This document shows, piece by piece, positions 1 to 9,000 of a stretch of DNA of 64,000 nucleotides. The position numbers and the translations under genes were made by a program. Within the stretch, counting starts at the first letter, position 1. Every line of letters begins with the position of its first letter. The DNA is taken from the NCBI GenBank assembly GCA_046343015.1, contig JBKDOL010000042.1:1-64000 (forward strand). The letters are read 5' to 3'. Source of the stretch: BJ22 sp021298375. GTDB lineage: Bacteria; Planctomycetota; Planctomycetia; Pirellulales; Pirellulaceae. Under the pieces are notes generated by a model that saw nothing but the letters and a program-made list of their open reading frames with translations, searched no databases and had not been told where the DNA came from.

Positions 1-1736
1 GGGTGGGAAAGGTGGACCCGATCGCGGCCGTAGATGAAGTCGCCCGCCCCGCTGCCGACCGTCAAGCCAATCAACCGCCAACCCCGCCCCCGCAACCGCA
101 TGACCTCGGCCCGCGTCAGACTCATCGCATATCGCTCCTGACTCCGCGCCGTAAAACGATGGGTCGGCCGCGCGTCGCTCAGCACAAACAAAACCCGCCG
201 ACCAGTCGGGCGCTGCTCCAGTAACTCCGCCACGCGCCCCATCGCCAGGTCGTCGTAGTTGGCCATCTGCTCCGCCCGGAATCCCCCCAGCCGGCGAGCC
301 GCTGTCTGTTTGTCGCCGTAGTCCCGCAACTCGCAATGAGTCTCTGCTCCCACATGCGAGAAAATCCGGACCTCGACATGGCGCGACTCCTGAAACGACT
401 CGCACAGTATCACTCCCAACCGCAACGCCAACTGCTCCGCCAATCCCCGCATGCTGCCGCTGCCATCCAGCAGCAGACCGACCGTCGTCGGCATCAACCG
501 CTGCCGGTGCGTTACCGGCTGCTGAAACAGCCGCGGATCAAAGCCGTGCCGGTACAGCCGCCGCGGATCGATCCGTCCCGCCCACTGCCCCGAGACCCGT
601 CCACTCAGGTTCGACACCGGGTCGGCAAACAACTGCCGCAACTCGGCTGATACCGACCGACACTCGCGGGCAATGCTGGCGTAAGTCGCAGCCGCCTCGT
701 CGCTCCCCGCAGCCTCCACCTCCAACACCGACAGCCGCGATCGAGTCGAGGCGTCCTCGCGACGCCAATCCGACTCCGGCATCTCATCGAATCGCGACTC
801 CTTCTGCTCCAACTCCTTCCAGACCTGATTGATCAAGTCCAATTCCAACGGCTGGCGAATCTGCTCCCGCGTTTTCAACTGCTCCGAGAGCGTGAACCAA
901 TGCCAGCCCGGTTGCTCAAACGCCTCCTCCCAGAGCTGGATGTCCTCCTTCAAGCCCAACTCGCCATTCGCCGCCTGACAGGCTGGAAAACGCCGCACCA
1001 TCTCCGCTGCAGCGTGAAACACGTCATCCTCCGACTGCGGTTCAGCGGCAAAGATCGCAGCCAACTCCTCGCAGGCACACGTTCCATCCGCCGTCCGCCA
1101 AGTCCGCAAATCCTCCCGCGCCACCAACACCTCGGGCATGAACAGCAGCAGGGCCAGCAATAACGTCAAGCGGTTCAGTTCGCTGAGGTCGGGCCATTCC
1201 GCCAGCGCCCGGGAAATCCCGTCCTCTTCCACCAAACGGCGCCGAGTCCGCTCCAGATAGGTTTGCCACGCAGCACTCGAGCCCCCCATCAGCCGCTCGA
1301 TTCGGTAATCCTCGATCAGGTTGCAGAGCATCCGCTGATAGCGGGGCAAGTTCCCGGCCTCGAGAAAAAACCGCCGCGTGAATTTCAAGTGGGCAAACTC
1401 ATGCAGCACCAGCCCGACATACACGTCCAACTCAACATCTGCTTCAAAGAAACGGGAGTCGAGCAGGACTGCGGGCCTGGTAAAACTCTTGGGGGCATCG
1501 AGAAACGTCGCCGCACCCGTTCCCTCGTCGGTCTGACTGGCCAACCGAATCAACGTTTCATCCAGGCCCTCGATCACGGCCACATGCTGGGCAATCCCCA
1601 GCAGCGAGGCGATCCGCTGCGGTTGACTCATCCCGGCAAAGTCGAGCTGGCAAATCTCGTGGAAGATGACCCGCGCCCCGCGAGACTCCGAAACGCCCGC
1701 GGGCAGTTGCTGCAAGCGTTGTTCGCACCAGGACAT
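1..1736 (-). CDS. VWA domain protein with N-terminal HExxH motif (3' end outside window)
   Basis: An open frame of 578 codons starts at ATG 1736 and runs off the left edge, so the C-terminus is missing. The C-terminal half holds a von Willebrand factor A domain: the metal-binding MIDAS motif DGSGS begins at residue 424, preceded by a hydrophobic strand (TTVGLLL) and followed by a later strand ending VLFVLSDARPT. The N-terminal part has HEFAH at residues 112-116, matching the HExxH zinc-peptidase pattern in a helix (VLHEFAHLKF). VWA proteins paired with MoxR ATPases usually act as the substrate or partner arm of a chaperone-like complex. The start overlaps the stop of the upstream MoxR gene by one base (TGATG), which argues for translational coupling. 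Whether the HExxH site is catalytic cannot be told from sequence. The VWA call is firm; the peptidase idea is an inference. Confidence 0.85.
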   Translation of the reverse strand, partial: MSWCEQRLQQLPAGVSESRGARVIFHEICQLDFAGMSQPQRIASLLGIAQHVAVIEGLDETLIRLASQTDEGTGAATFLDAPKSFTRPAVLLDSRFFEADVELDVYVGLVLHEFAHLKFTRRFFLEAGNLPRYQRMLCNLIEDYRIERLMGGSSAAWQTYLERTRRRLVEEDGISRALAEWPDLSELNRLTLLLALLLFMPEVLVAREDLRTWRTADGTCACEELAAIFAAEPQSEDDVFHAAAEMVRRFPACQAANGELGLKEDIQLWEEAFEQPGWHWFTLSEQLKTREQIRQPLELDLINQVWKELEQKESRFDEMPESDWRREDASTRSRLSVLEVEAAGSDEAAATYASIARECRSVSAELRQLFADPVSNLSGRVSGQWAGRIDPRRLYRHGFDPRLFQQPVTHRQRLMPTTVGLLLDGSGSMRGLAEQLALRLGVILCESFQESRHVEVRIFSHVGAETHCELRDYGDKQTAARRLGGFRAEQMANYDDLAMGRVAELLEQRPTGRRVLFVLSDARPTHRFTARSQERYAMSLTRAEVMRLRGRGWRLIGLTVGSGAGDFIYGRDRVHLSH

Positions 1737-3274
1737 CAGGCGGCACTCCCCAGCAGTTTCTGTACCAGCAACCGGAACTTGAGCCGCTGCGAATTGCCCT
1801 CACCGGTGTCGCTCAACTTGTTGGTGATCGCATACTCGACCGCCTCCCAGAGTGAGCCACCCCCCGATGCGCGGGCCGCCACCGCAAACAACATTCGGGT
1901 CGAGACGTAAAGGTTGTACTCATGCTTCAACGCGAGTTGCCGCTGCTGCGAGGCCAGCGCCGCAAGTTTCCGGGCCTCGCTCCGATCGAGCCGGGGAAAG
2001 TGTTTCCGAAGCAGCAACTCTTCTTCCTGCTGCCCGGGATAGTCGATCGGCAAGTTGATGTCAAAGCGATCGATGATCGCCCGGTCCAGTGGCACCGTGT
2101 GGGCATATTCCGGCCCCACATTCGCGATGCCAAAGAACGAAATCCCCTCTGCCACTTCGACCACCGGCGCATCGAGTCGCTCGCCAATCACCACCTTTCG
2201 CTGGCCATCCAGAATCGGATTCAGCAAATTCAGGAACATCCCGTCGCAACGGTTCAGCTCATCGAGCACCACCACCGCCCCGGGCGTCTGCAGAGCCTGG
2301 AGGAAGTGGGCATCGCAAAAGGTGGTCTGACCCGACCGCAGCTGGGTCGTCCCGAGCAACTCGCTGCGAGGATCGAGCGTGCCACCGAAGTTGAAGCTGA
2401 AGTACGGCCGCTGCAGGGCTTCCGCCAGCCGCTTGATCAGCTGGCTCTTGCCGGAACCGGTGGGCCCGACGATCAGCCCGTTCTGATGCAAGTGCACCGT
2501 CAGCACCAGTTGCCGCCAGTGTTCCGGCTTGACCGAAAAATCACGCGGCGGGTCCGGCCAGCGCGAGGGCGGTCCGCTGAGAATCTGCGCGCTGATTCGG
2601 CTCAGCCAGTCCACGCGCGAGAAGTCCACGCGCGAGTGCTTTCGGGGTGAGTCCAGGCTGCCCGGCGCTGTTTCCTCCGCAGGCGCGGAGCCCCGCTTGT
2701 CCCGTTTCGGTCCGCGTTTCGGTTCGCGTTTCGGTTCGCCGCGCCGCCCCGAGACCTCCGCCAACAGACTGCTCATGATTTGCCGGTCGCACAACTGTCC
2801 GGGCAGCAAGCCGCGCTCGCGAACCAGTCGCAGCAGCCTGTGCCGCCGCCGGGCATCCCATCGTCCCGCCGAAGTTTCCCTTGCCGACGAGTCGCTCCCC
2901 GCTGATTCGGCGCTCGCTGCATCGGCGCTCGCTGCATCGGCCAGCGATGATTCAATGGCATTCCGCAAGGCAATCAGGGTCGGCAAGCCGGTCGCGACCA
3001 ACTCAGCGTCGTCGCAGCCCGCCGCCCGAAACTCTTCCAGCGCCCGCAGTCCGGCGTCGACGGCTTGCTGATTCAGCCCCAAGCGGCTGCAGTAATCCTC
3101 AAAGGAGCCGCAGCCGACTCCCCGCCAGTGCTCGTGTCGCTGCACTTCGCGAAGAGCGAGAAAGAGTGCCGTCTCCGTTCGACTTACGCAGTTGAACAAC
3201 TGCTCGGTCCGCTCCTGAGATTCCGACTTGTGATTTGCCCCGGAAACTTGACTCTTCTGACTTCGTTTTCGCAC
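1736..3274 (-). CDS. MoxR-family AAA+ ATPase
   Basis: About 512 residues. Walker A GPTGSGKS lies at residues 270-277 and is followed by a Walker B strand ending VVVLDELNRC, then a sensor region and the hydrophobic core of the MoxR/AAA_3 or AAA_5 module. The family uses ATP to remodel partner complexes, typically with a VWA protein, here encoded directly downstream with a one-base overlap. The N-terminal 200 or so residues contain a conserved-looking helical part and a low-complexity Ser/Ala and Lys/Arg linker built of short tandem duplications (15-nt units at 2907-2936 and 2608-2637, 12-nt units near 2702-2735). I chose GTG 3274 because a strong purine-rich ribosome site (GGGAGGGAGGGG) sits 6-8 nt upstream. 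An ATG at 3379 in the same frame is the alternative and would add 35 residues. Confidence 0.85.
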   Translation of the reverse strand: MRKRSQKSQVSGANHKSESQERTEQLFNCVSRTETALFLALREVQRHEHWRGVGCGSFEDYCSRLGLNQQAVDAGLRALEEFRAAGCDDAELVATGLPTLIALRNAIESSLADAASADAASAESAGSDSSARETSAGRWDARRRHRLLRLVRERGLLPGQLCDRQIMSSLLAEVSGRRGEPKREPKRGPKRDKRGSAPAEETAPGSLDSPRKHSRVDFSRVDWLSRISAQILSGPPSRWPDPPRDFSVKPEHWRQLVLTVHLHQNGLIVGPTGSGKSQLIKRLAEALQRPYFSFNFGGTLDPRSELLGTTQLRSGQTTFCDAHFLQALQTPGAVVVLDELNRCDGMFLNLLNPILDGQRKVVIGERLDAPVVEVAEGISFFGIANVGPEYAHTVPLDRAIIDRFDINLPIDYPGQQEEELLLRKHFPRLDRSEARKLAALASQQRQLALKHEYNLYVSTRMLFAVAARASGGGSLWEAVEYAITNKLSDTGEGNSQRLKFRLLVQKLLGSAA

Positions 3275-3869
3275 GGTAGCCCCTCCCTCCCGTTTTGGGC
3301 TCAAGCGAGCCCGTCGTTCTGTTGCAATTGCCGCCACCCGCCCAGTCGGGGACTGCAAGGTTCGGGACCGCCCGTCCAATTGAGCGAGTCCGTCTACAGA
3401 ATGAGCAAAGCCGGAAAGAAAGAGCGGACGGCGGTCAGGGAACCGATTCGCCGATGATGCGCGATCCCCCTCCCCAGCCCGCTCTGCCGGTTGCGTGGGG
3501 CAATTCTAGCCATCGCCGTCTGCCGGCAAGCCCGAAAAACCAGGAGAGATGGGGGGAATAGAGCCATGCGTTAAACGCAAGTTCATGGCAGATAATAACT
3601 TGCGTGCATGAAAAATATTTGCCAGAAAACGCGCACGCGGCAGGCGGGGCTGTGGAACAGATGTTGATAGTCGATTGGACGCGCTGGAAGGCGCATTTGC
3701 AACCGGCGGGCTTAGGCTGTTTCCGCACCGGGTTTTTTGTCTTCGGTTCTCGCATCCGCCGCGGGATTTGGGCCAAACTGCGGCAGGGGCGGGCGCTTTT
3801 CGGGAAAATCGCGCTCGGATCGCCCCTGCGTGGAGCCTGGGGCGGGCCCGAGCCTTCTGCGGCAGGAAT
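3275..3869. other. Intergenic spacer, no gene seen
   Basis: This 595-base stretch lies upstream of the MoxR/VWA operon and downstream of the exchanger gene, all on the minus strand. Open frames here have no recognisable protein features. The only structure I see is the inverted repeat at 3566-3610, listed separately, beside an AT-rich patch that could hold the operon promoter. Confidence 0.5.
3566..3610. promoter_or_regulatory. Nested inverted repeat, possible operator
   Basis: ACGCAAGTT (3575-3583) and AACTTGCGT (3597-3605) are perfect 9-base inverted arms with a 13-base spacer. Outside them CATGC (3566-3570) and GCATG (3606-3610) form a second pair of arms, with an extra four bases on the left. 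Read on the minus strand, the spacer contains the -10-like TATTAT. It lies about 290-340 bases upstream of the MoxR start. A regulator-binding site over a promoter is a reasonable reading but unproven. Confidence 0.4.
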
Positions 3870-4958
3870 TCAGCTTTTGGCTGATTTCTGTGCGCGAAGA
3901 TAACGCACCCAACTCGTGCTGATTCCAAGCACCGTGAGCGGAATCACGAACCAGAGCATGACCTGGTTGAAGGTCGGCCCCGATCGATGCTGCAGGGCAG
4001 ACAGGACAATCGCCAGGGTGTAGGCGATGTAGTAACCGAGAAACACAGCCCCGTTCCAGCGGCTGATTACGTTTCCGGTCGCGAATACCGGGAAGCAGGC
4101 GATTGCCACCCCAACCATGATCGGGATGTCGACCGCCAAGGCGGTGGCAGCGACCCCAATTCCATCCTTCGCGGTCAAGGCGCTCAGTCCGAGCACTCCC
4201 AGAATGTTGAAAATGTTGCTGCCCACGACATTCCCGACCGCGATGTCCCGCTCCCCGCGAATGGCCGCCACAATTGAGGTCGCCACCTCGGGCAGCGAAG
4301 TTCCCGCAGCCACGATGGTCAGTCCGATCACCAATTCACTGACGCCCAGGTTTCGGGCAATCTCCACGGCACCAAACAGAAACCACCTGGCCCCCAGCAC
4401 CAGCAGCACGAGGCCGAGCAAGACCAGACCCGCCTGCAGCGCATTGGCTGACCAAGTCGGCTTGGCTTGGGAATTGCCGAACTCCTGAGCGTATTCGCGT
4501 TCCACCCGCGCGCTCTCGCGCCGGCTTTCGATGATCGCCCAAGCGGTGTAGCCGAGCAGGCCGAGCAGAAAAACCAAACCCTCGAGCGGCCCCAGTCGGC
4601 CGTTCCAGCCGAGCGCGAGCACCAGCCCCGACAGCCCAATCATCAACGGGACATCGAACCGAATCAGCTTCTGGTCGACCTTCAGCGGGACAATCAAGGC
4701 CGACAACCCCAAGATGAACAGCACGTTGAAGATGTTGCTGCCGACCACATTTCCCAAGGCCAGGTCCGACTGGCCAGCCAGAGTTGACTGGACGCTGACG
4801 ACCAATTCGGGGGCGCTCGTTCCGTAGGCGACGACCGTCAGGCCGACGACGAGCGGCGTGATTCCCATTCCGACTGCCAGTCGCGAGGCGCCGCGGACCA
4901 GCAACTCGGCCCCGCACGTTAAAACCGCCAAGCCAAGGAACAAAAACAGCAGGCTCAT
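3870..4958 (-). CDS. Calcium/sodium (cation/H+ or Na+/Ca2+) antiporter, CaCA/YrbG family
   Basis: A 362-residue polytopic membrane protein with about ten hydrophobic segments. Both signature alpha-repeats of the CaCA superfamily are visible and intact: GLTVVAYGTSAPELVVS in the N-terminal half and GLTIVAAGTSLPEVATS in the C-terminal half, each with the acidic residue that coordinates the cation. Each is followed by the typical GNVVGSNIFN motif. The protein would exchange Ca2+ for Na+ or H+ across the inner membrane. I placed the start at ATG 4958 (GGAG about 8 nt upstream, protein beginning MSLLFLFLG), because the 37 residues upstream in frame are polar, Arg-rich and unlike the family N-terminus. 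It appears to be a single-gene unit. Confidence 0.92.
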   Translation of the reverse strand: MSLLFLFLGLAVLTCGAELLVRGASRLAVGMGITPLVVGLTVVAYGTSAPELVVSVQSTLAGQSDLALGNVVGSNIFNVLFILGLSALIVPLKVDQKLIRFDVPLMIGLSGLVLALGWNGRLGPLEGLVFLLGLLGYTAWAIIESRRESARVEREYAQEFGNSQAKPTWSANALQAGLVLLGLVLLVLGARWFLFGAVEIARNLGVSELVIGLTIVAAGTSLPEVATSIVAAIRGERDIAVGNVVGSNIFNILGVLGLSALTAKDGIGVAATALAVDIPIMVGVAIACFPVFATGNVISRWNGAVFLGYYIAYTLAIVLSALQHRSGPTFNQVMLWFVIPLTVLGISTSWVRYLRAQKSAKS

Positions 4959-5157
4959 GCGCCGCTCCGCAAAGGAAAGTAAATTCCAGCCCGCCCGCGA
5001 TTGGGGTAGTCGCCGGAAAGACCACAGTGCCATGTTTGAGCCAGAACCGAAAGGGCCAAGCGTTGGCAACTTTTAAAATTGTGACAAGACAGTAACAAAA
5101 AAAGCAATCAATCGCCCCCCGGAACAACCGTGGGGCAACGGATTGCTTGCTCGCTTT

Positions 5158-5637
5158 TCAGGGCGATGTCGGGACCTCGGCGGGGCTCTGGCCTTTCACC
5201 GCGGCGTTTACCGAGCCATGCGACTCGCTCTCCCCGGCAAACACCAGCGGCTCATCCGGATAAAGCTTCCGCGAAATGGCCGAGCCGATCGCTTGGCCGA
5301 TCTGAACCGGCTCAAACAGCCGGCCGTAGTGGACCAGCAACGAGTAGCGATTCAAATCCTGAATTTCCACGATCCCGTCGATCGCAGCCAGTTCGAGGAG
5401 CAGTTCGTAATAATCCCTGGCCGGCTCGACCAGTTCAAACTGCATCTTGCCCCGATTCCGCCGCGCGATGTGCCGCGCGTACCTCAACCGCCACTGGGGC
5501 GAGGTCCGATGGAGCACGTCGCCAAGCGAGTAGGCCGAACGCTTCAAGAATTGGCCGTCGAACATCCGCGGCAGAGGACGGTCGGTGGAGAGGAGGAAAC
5601 TGACACCGTAATCTCCCTGTTTGAGCTCCCATTTCAT
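5158..5637 (-). CDS. Hypothetical protein (159 aa), possibly planctomycete-specific
   Basis: The start ATG 5637 has a good ribosome site (GGGGGAGGAT) upstream and the protein begins MKWELKQGDYGVSF. The product looks soluble, with no signal peptide or membrane helix. It is rich in aromatic and charged residues with a Lys/Arg-rich middle (residues about 45-65) and an Ala/Gly-rich C-terminus. I do not recognise the family. An in-frame extension to 5811 reads through a tandem-repeat tract and is unlikely to be translated. It stands alone between the exchanger and the tRNA. Confidence 0.65.
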   Translation of the reverse strand: MKWELKQGDYGVSFLLSTDRPLPRMFDGQFLKRSAYSLGDVLHRTSPQWRLRYARHIARRNRGKMQFELVEPARDYYELLLELAAIDGIVEIQDLNRYSLLVHYGRLFEPVQIGQAIGSAISRKLYPDEPLVFAGESESHGSVNAAVKGQSPAEVPTSP

Positions 5638-5683
5638 GATCCGATCCTCCCCCTGAAAATTGTCTCGTTCCCCACTTCCCGTC

Positions 5684-5743
5684 CAGAGCCCTTGGACACG
5701 GAGTCCATACAGAGTCCTTGGACATGCAGAGTCCTTGGACAGG
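5684..5743. repeat. 17-nt tandem repeat (CAGAGTCCTTGGACANG)
   Basis: Three copies of a 17-base unit at 5684-5700, 5710-5726 and 5727-5743. The last two are directly adjacent and differ at one base; the first is separated by nine bases. A similar core (CTTGGACAGGCA) occurs in a different spacer at 22522-22533. Confidence 0.85.
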
Positions 5744-6022
5744 CAAGCCAGCTGGACTGACAAAGCCGGCAGCTCAGGCCCCGACCCGCCAGACAAGAGA
5801 GGCCGAGACAAGGCAAAAAAGCCGGGTGGAAAAAGGGTTGACGTCCAGTTTGCATCCCCTTGGAGCGGAGGGCGCAGAAAAGGTTCGGGTCGTCGGAGTT
5901 CGCAGCGCCCGTTCGCAGCGCCAGCTCAACGTTTGAGTTCAGCATCCTGGCTGGCCGCGCAAACGCCGCAGGCACGCGCTGAAACTCCGGCCGGACTTTG
6001 CAGTAGCCCCGGCCCGCGGCGC

Positions 6023-6073
6023 CAGTCCAAACTGGGACCCAGTCCAAACTAAGGCCCAGTCCAAACTGGGATC
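6023..6073. repeat. 17-nt tandem repeat, three in-phase units
   Basis: Units CAGTCCAAACTGGGACC (6023-6039), CAGTCCAAACTAAGGCC (6040-6056) and CAGTCCAAACTGGGATC (6057-6073) are exactly in phase. The tract is followed by CAGTGG as a broken fourth unit. Confidence 0.88.
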
Positions 6074-6143
6074 CAGTGGAGTTGGAGATCCAGTGCGGGT
6101 AGCCGGCACCCGTACAGAACCGGGTGCGGAAAAGAAAGAAAAG

Positions 6144-6227
6144 TGCGGATAATAGGAGTCGAACCTACACGACCTTGCGGTCACTAGAACCTGAATCTAG
6201 CGCGTCTGCCAATTCCGCCATATCCGC
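6144..6227 (-). tRNA. tRNA-Leu (anticodon CAG)
   Basis: On the minus strand GCGGATA (6227-6221) pairs with TATCCGC (6151-6145) as acceptor stem, with discriminator A at 6144. The anticodon stem CTAGA/TCTAG encloses TTCAGGT, giving anticodon CAG for CUG codons. A long variable arm (GACCGCAAGGTC) and the T-loop GGTTCGACTCC mark a class II leucine tRNA. CCA is not encoded. Confidence 0.96.
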
Positions 6228-6396
6228 TTGTGGCAATTTCCCGCACGAGTCGAAGCTCGCTCGGGATGGAATGTTATACGACATTTCGCCGGGATCGTTC
6301 AAGCCACAGCAGAAAAATGCGGGAAATACCGGCTCGATCGACTGAGCCGATCAGATTTCGGATGGCCGGCTCTCGGGACTGCTTGCCCGTTCTCGC

Positions 6397-6744
6397 TCAA
6401 TAAATCGGAATCTGCGGGTCGATTTCGTTGCTCCAGGCATTGATGCCCCCCCGCATGCTTTGGACTTTGTCGAAGCCGAGCTGACGGAGCATTTCGGTCA
6501 AGCGGAAGCTCCGCCGGCCGGCGTGACAGTGAATGACGATGTGCTCCCCCTTGTGAGCCTCAAACGCGGGAAGCCACTCGCTGACCTGCTTGATCGGCAG
6601 CAGTCGCGTGCCCTCGATTCGGCAGAACTCATACTCGTCCGGTTCGCGGCAATCGACAAACACGAAGGAGTGTCCCGAGTCGAGCAGCTGCTTGACGGCT
6701 TGGACGTCGATTTCGTAGGGCAGGGAGGATGGAGGTGTTGTCAT
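6397..6744 (-). CDS. Rhodanese-like sulfurtransferase, single domain
   Basis: A 115-residue protein covering one complete rhodanese homology domain. The CH2A-like region FVDCREPDEYEF is at residues 29-40. The active-site loop IHCHAGRRS carries the likely persulfide Cys73, and the end MRGGINAWSNEIDPQIP is typical of GlpE/PspE-type and MoeB-associated single-domain rhodaneses. It would move sulfane sulfur in the cytoplasm, since no signal peptide is present. It is a stand-alone gene next to tRNA-Leu. The physiological acceptor cannot be inferred. Confidence 0.93.
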   Translation of the reverse strand: MTTPPSSLPYEIDVQAVKQLLDSGHSFVFVDCREPDEYEFCRIEGTRLLPIKQVSEWLPAFEAHKGEHIVIHCHAGRRSFRLTEMLRQLGFDKVQSMRGGINAWSNEIDPQIPIY

Positions 6745-6761
6745 GGCAATTAGCGGGAGGG

Positions 6762-6845
6762 CGAAGAGGGGCTCTCACGGTGGCACCGTTTTACGGTGGC
6801 ACGGTGGCACAGTGTTACGGTGGCACAGTGTTACCGTGGCACGGG
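6762..6845. repeat. Fragment of interspersed family 1 running into 16-nt tandem repeats
   Basis: GAGGGGCTCTCACGG near 6766-6780 matches the core of the interspersed element seen at 22713-22894. It is followed by units ACGGTGGCACAGTGTT at 6801-6816 and 6817-6832, with partial units on both sides. The 347-base gap 6745-7091 between the divergent rhodanese and nucleotidyltransferase genes holds this and nothing else I recognise. Confidence 0.7.
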
Positions 6846-7091
6846 GGAAGAGCGGGAACGGGATGAAAGGCCGCGTGGACGCGATTCAACGATATCGCCT
6901 GCGAATGGGATAGTCGAGACGGCTGAAGGGAGTGTCCGATCGTGGCCCGCTTGTCCCCCACCGCTTGTCCCCAGTCGGTTGGCGGCCGGAGGCGGACGGT
7001 CAATCAAGTGAATTCTGTTCGGGACTGGCGCCAAGACTGGGCGGCCGAAGGGTTCTAAGCAGCTAAGGACAACTGCTCTACAATCATTCCC

Positions 7092-8312
7092 ATGACACCC
7101 AGAGAATTTGCGGTTCAGATCGTCCAGCGTCTGCAACAGGCCGGCTTCGAAGCGGTCTGGGCCGGGGGCTGCGTGCGCGACATGCTCCTGGGGCTCAAGC
7201 CGAAAGACTACGACGTTGCCACAAGTGCACTTCCCGAACAGATTCGCGACCTGTTTGGGCATCGCCAAACCCTGGCCATCGGTGCCTCGTTCGGTGTGAT
7301 TACGGTTCTGGGGCCCAAGTCTGCCGGCCAGGTCGAAGTGGCCACCTTCCGTCAGGATGCCGAGTACAGCGACGGGCGGCGGCCCGACTCGGTCCACTTC
7401 AGCACGGCTGAACGGGATGCCCAGCGGCGAGACTTCACGATCAACGGGATGTTTTACGATCCGGTTCAGGACGTCGTGCTCGATTTTGTCGAGGGGCGAC
7501 GCGATATCGACGAACGCGTCATTCGGGCGATCGGCAATCCCGAGGAGCGAATCGCCGAAGACAAGTTGAGGATGCTCCGCGCGGTGCGCTTCGCGGCCAC
7601 CTATCAGTTTCATCTCGACCAGGCCACGGCGACTGCCATCCGCCAGCACGCGGTCGAGATCAACCTTGTCAGCGGCGAGCGGATCGGCCAGGAACTTCGG
7701 CGGATGCTCTCCGGTCCCACCCGCCGCGTTGCCGCCGAACTGCTGTACGAGACTGAACTGCTCGAACAATTGGTCGAAGATGGCAAGCTGCTGACGGCCA
7801 ATCGCGCCAACTGGAAGACGCGATTGCGGTGGCTGGAAAAGTTGCAGCTGCCCCGCTTTGAGCCGGCGACGGTCGTGCTCCTCGCCCCATTGCTCAAGGA
7901 GCATGGCCTCAAAGGGGTGGCCGAACGCTGGAAACTCTCGGTCGCCGAACGCAAAACGATTCAGTGGATCGACGAGCACTGGCTGCAGTTGACGCGCGCG
8001 GCGAGCTTGCCGTGGTCGCAAATTCAGCCGCTGCTGGCTCATCCCGATGCAGCGTTGGCACTCGATTTGGCGGAAGCAGCGGCCGGGCCTGAACAAATTG
8101 GGCTGGTGGTTTGCCGCCAGCGACTGGCCTGGCCGCGCGCGCAGTTGGATCCACCGCCGTTGCTGGACGGCAACGACCTGCGGGGCCTGGGGTTGAAGCC
8201 GGGTCCAGATTTCGCCCGATTGCTGGCCGGCGCACGGGCCGCGCAGCTGGATGGCGAACTGGCCGATCGCGCTGCCGCCCTCGAGTGGGTACGGAAGGCA
8301 GAGGGGCTGTAG
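7092..8312 (+). CDS. CCA tRNA nucleotidyltransferase / poly(A) polymerase family protein
   Basis: A 406-residue class II nucleotidyltransferase. The N-terminal head has the signature GGCVRD at residues 25-30, and the catalytic aspartates lie in KDYDVAT (39 and 41). The conserved RRDFTING (112-119) and the neck motif with EDKLRMLRAVRF (about 156-167) match the Cca/PcnB superfamily. It would add CCA ends to tRNAs or A tails to RNA; the two activities cannot be separated by these motifs. No HD domain is visible at the C-terminus, which is Ala/Leu/Arg-rich. ATG 7092 follows an AT-rich leader. Neither leucine tRNA in this window encodes its own CCA, consistent with a need for CCA addition. Confidence 0.9.
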   Translation: MTPREFAVQIVQRLQQAGFEAVWAGGCVRDMLLGLKPKDYDVATSALPEQIRDLFGHRQTLAIGASFGVITVLGPKSAGQVEVATFRQDAEYSDGRRPDSVHFSTAERDAQRRDFTINGMFYDPVQDVVLDFVEGRRDIDERVIRAIGNPEERIAEDKLRMLRAVRFAATYQFHLDQATATAIRQHAVEINLVSGERIGQELRRMLSGPTRRVAAELLYETELLEQLVEDGKLLTANRANWKTRLRWLEKLQLPRFEPATVVLLAPLLKEHGLKGVAERWKLSVAERKTIQWIDEHWLQLTRAASLPWSQIQPLLAHPDAALALDLAEAAAGPEQIGLVVCRQRLAWPRAQLDPPPLLDGNDLRGLGLKPGPDFARLLAGARAAQLDGELADRAAALEWVRKAEGL

Positions 8313-8360
8313 CCGGGTAATGGTCGATCGGCAACTTAAACTAAATAAAACGAGACTTCA

Positions 8361-8975
8361 ACGAAACTTCGAATTTTGATTTTGTGTTCTCTTAATGCTT
8401 GCCTCGCGTTTTGCTTCGCAGGCCAAGCGAACGCTCAACTCCCTATTGAGACCGCAATCGTTGAGGAGTAGACCGCAGTTGGGGTGGAAACGACTGAGTG
8501 CCTCCTGTCCGGTACCGTATCTAATGCGATCTCCGAAGGTCTATATGAGGTTGTTGTAACCGACGCCGACGGATCTTTCGCAAGCGGGTTGATTTTTATC
8601 GATTCGACCTCAAGCTTCCTGATTGCTATCCAAACGAACAACCCGTTGAATGTCTCTTCTTTCTTGGGCGTTACGATCCTCGACGATTCAAATGAGCCTA
8701 TCGATCAATTCATCGCGATTGTCGCTGACAAAAAGATACGACTTGGTGAGGGCTGGTGGGTTTGGGATAGTGAATTTCATCCGAAAGGAAAAGATGGGGT
8801 CAAGAAAGAGATGTTGACTGATGCTGGCGATTTCGAAGGCAGGGTTGGCAAGAACCCTGACGTCAAAGTCAACAATGGAGTGATAGAACTACACGGAGTG
8901 GGTGACAAGAAAGGCAAAAAATTTGTCACCGATCTCAAACCAGAAGACTACGAAGGTCTTCACAAAGACGAATAA
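8361..8975 (+). pseudogene. Decayed secreted protein gene (start lost, early nonsense codon)
   Basis: The only long frame begins at GTG 8484 and encodes 163 residues (METTECLLSG... to ...LHKDE). Reading the same frame upstream gives a near-perfect signal peptide starting at 8361: a basic KLR, a hydrophobic ILILCSLNACLAFCFAG and QANAQ before a likely cleavage site. The first codon is ACG where ATG is expected, and a TAG at 8469 separates the signal peptide from the rest. The body has a beta-rich first half (residues 1-85) and a Lys/Gly/Asp-rich second half with GEGWWVWDSEF. I do not recognise the family. The stretch is clearly AT-richer than its neighbours, which suggests acquired DNA. If GTG 8484 is used it could still make a cytoplasmic fragment. 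Confidence 0.6.
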
Positions 8976-9000
8976 TCGTAAAAAAGGAATTGTGACTTCC

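Larger units (their letters stand above)
5638..6143. other. Intergenic spacer with two 17-nt tandem repeat tracts
   Basis: No convincing gene lies in this 506-base stretch. It carries two unrelated tandem repeats of the same unit length (17 nt), at 5684-5743 and 6023-6073, both listed separately. The rest is GC-rich sequence without recognisable signals. Confidence 0.5.

Noticed and set aside
3435..3928. Small minus-strand frames in the 3.3-3.9 kb spacer
   Set aside because: Arg/Pro/Ala-rich products with no ribosome site or domain; typical of non-coding GC-rich DNA.
6831..8096. A 421-codon minus-strand frame over the nucleotidyltransferase gene
   Set aside because: The opposite strand carries the GGCVRD and RRDFTING motifs of the Cca family.
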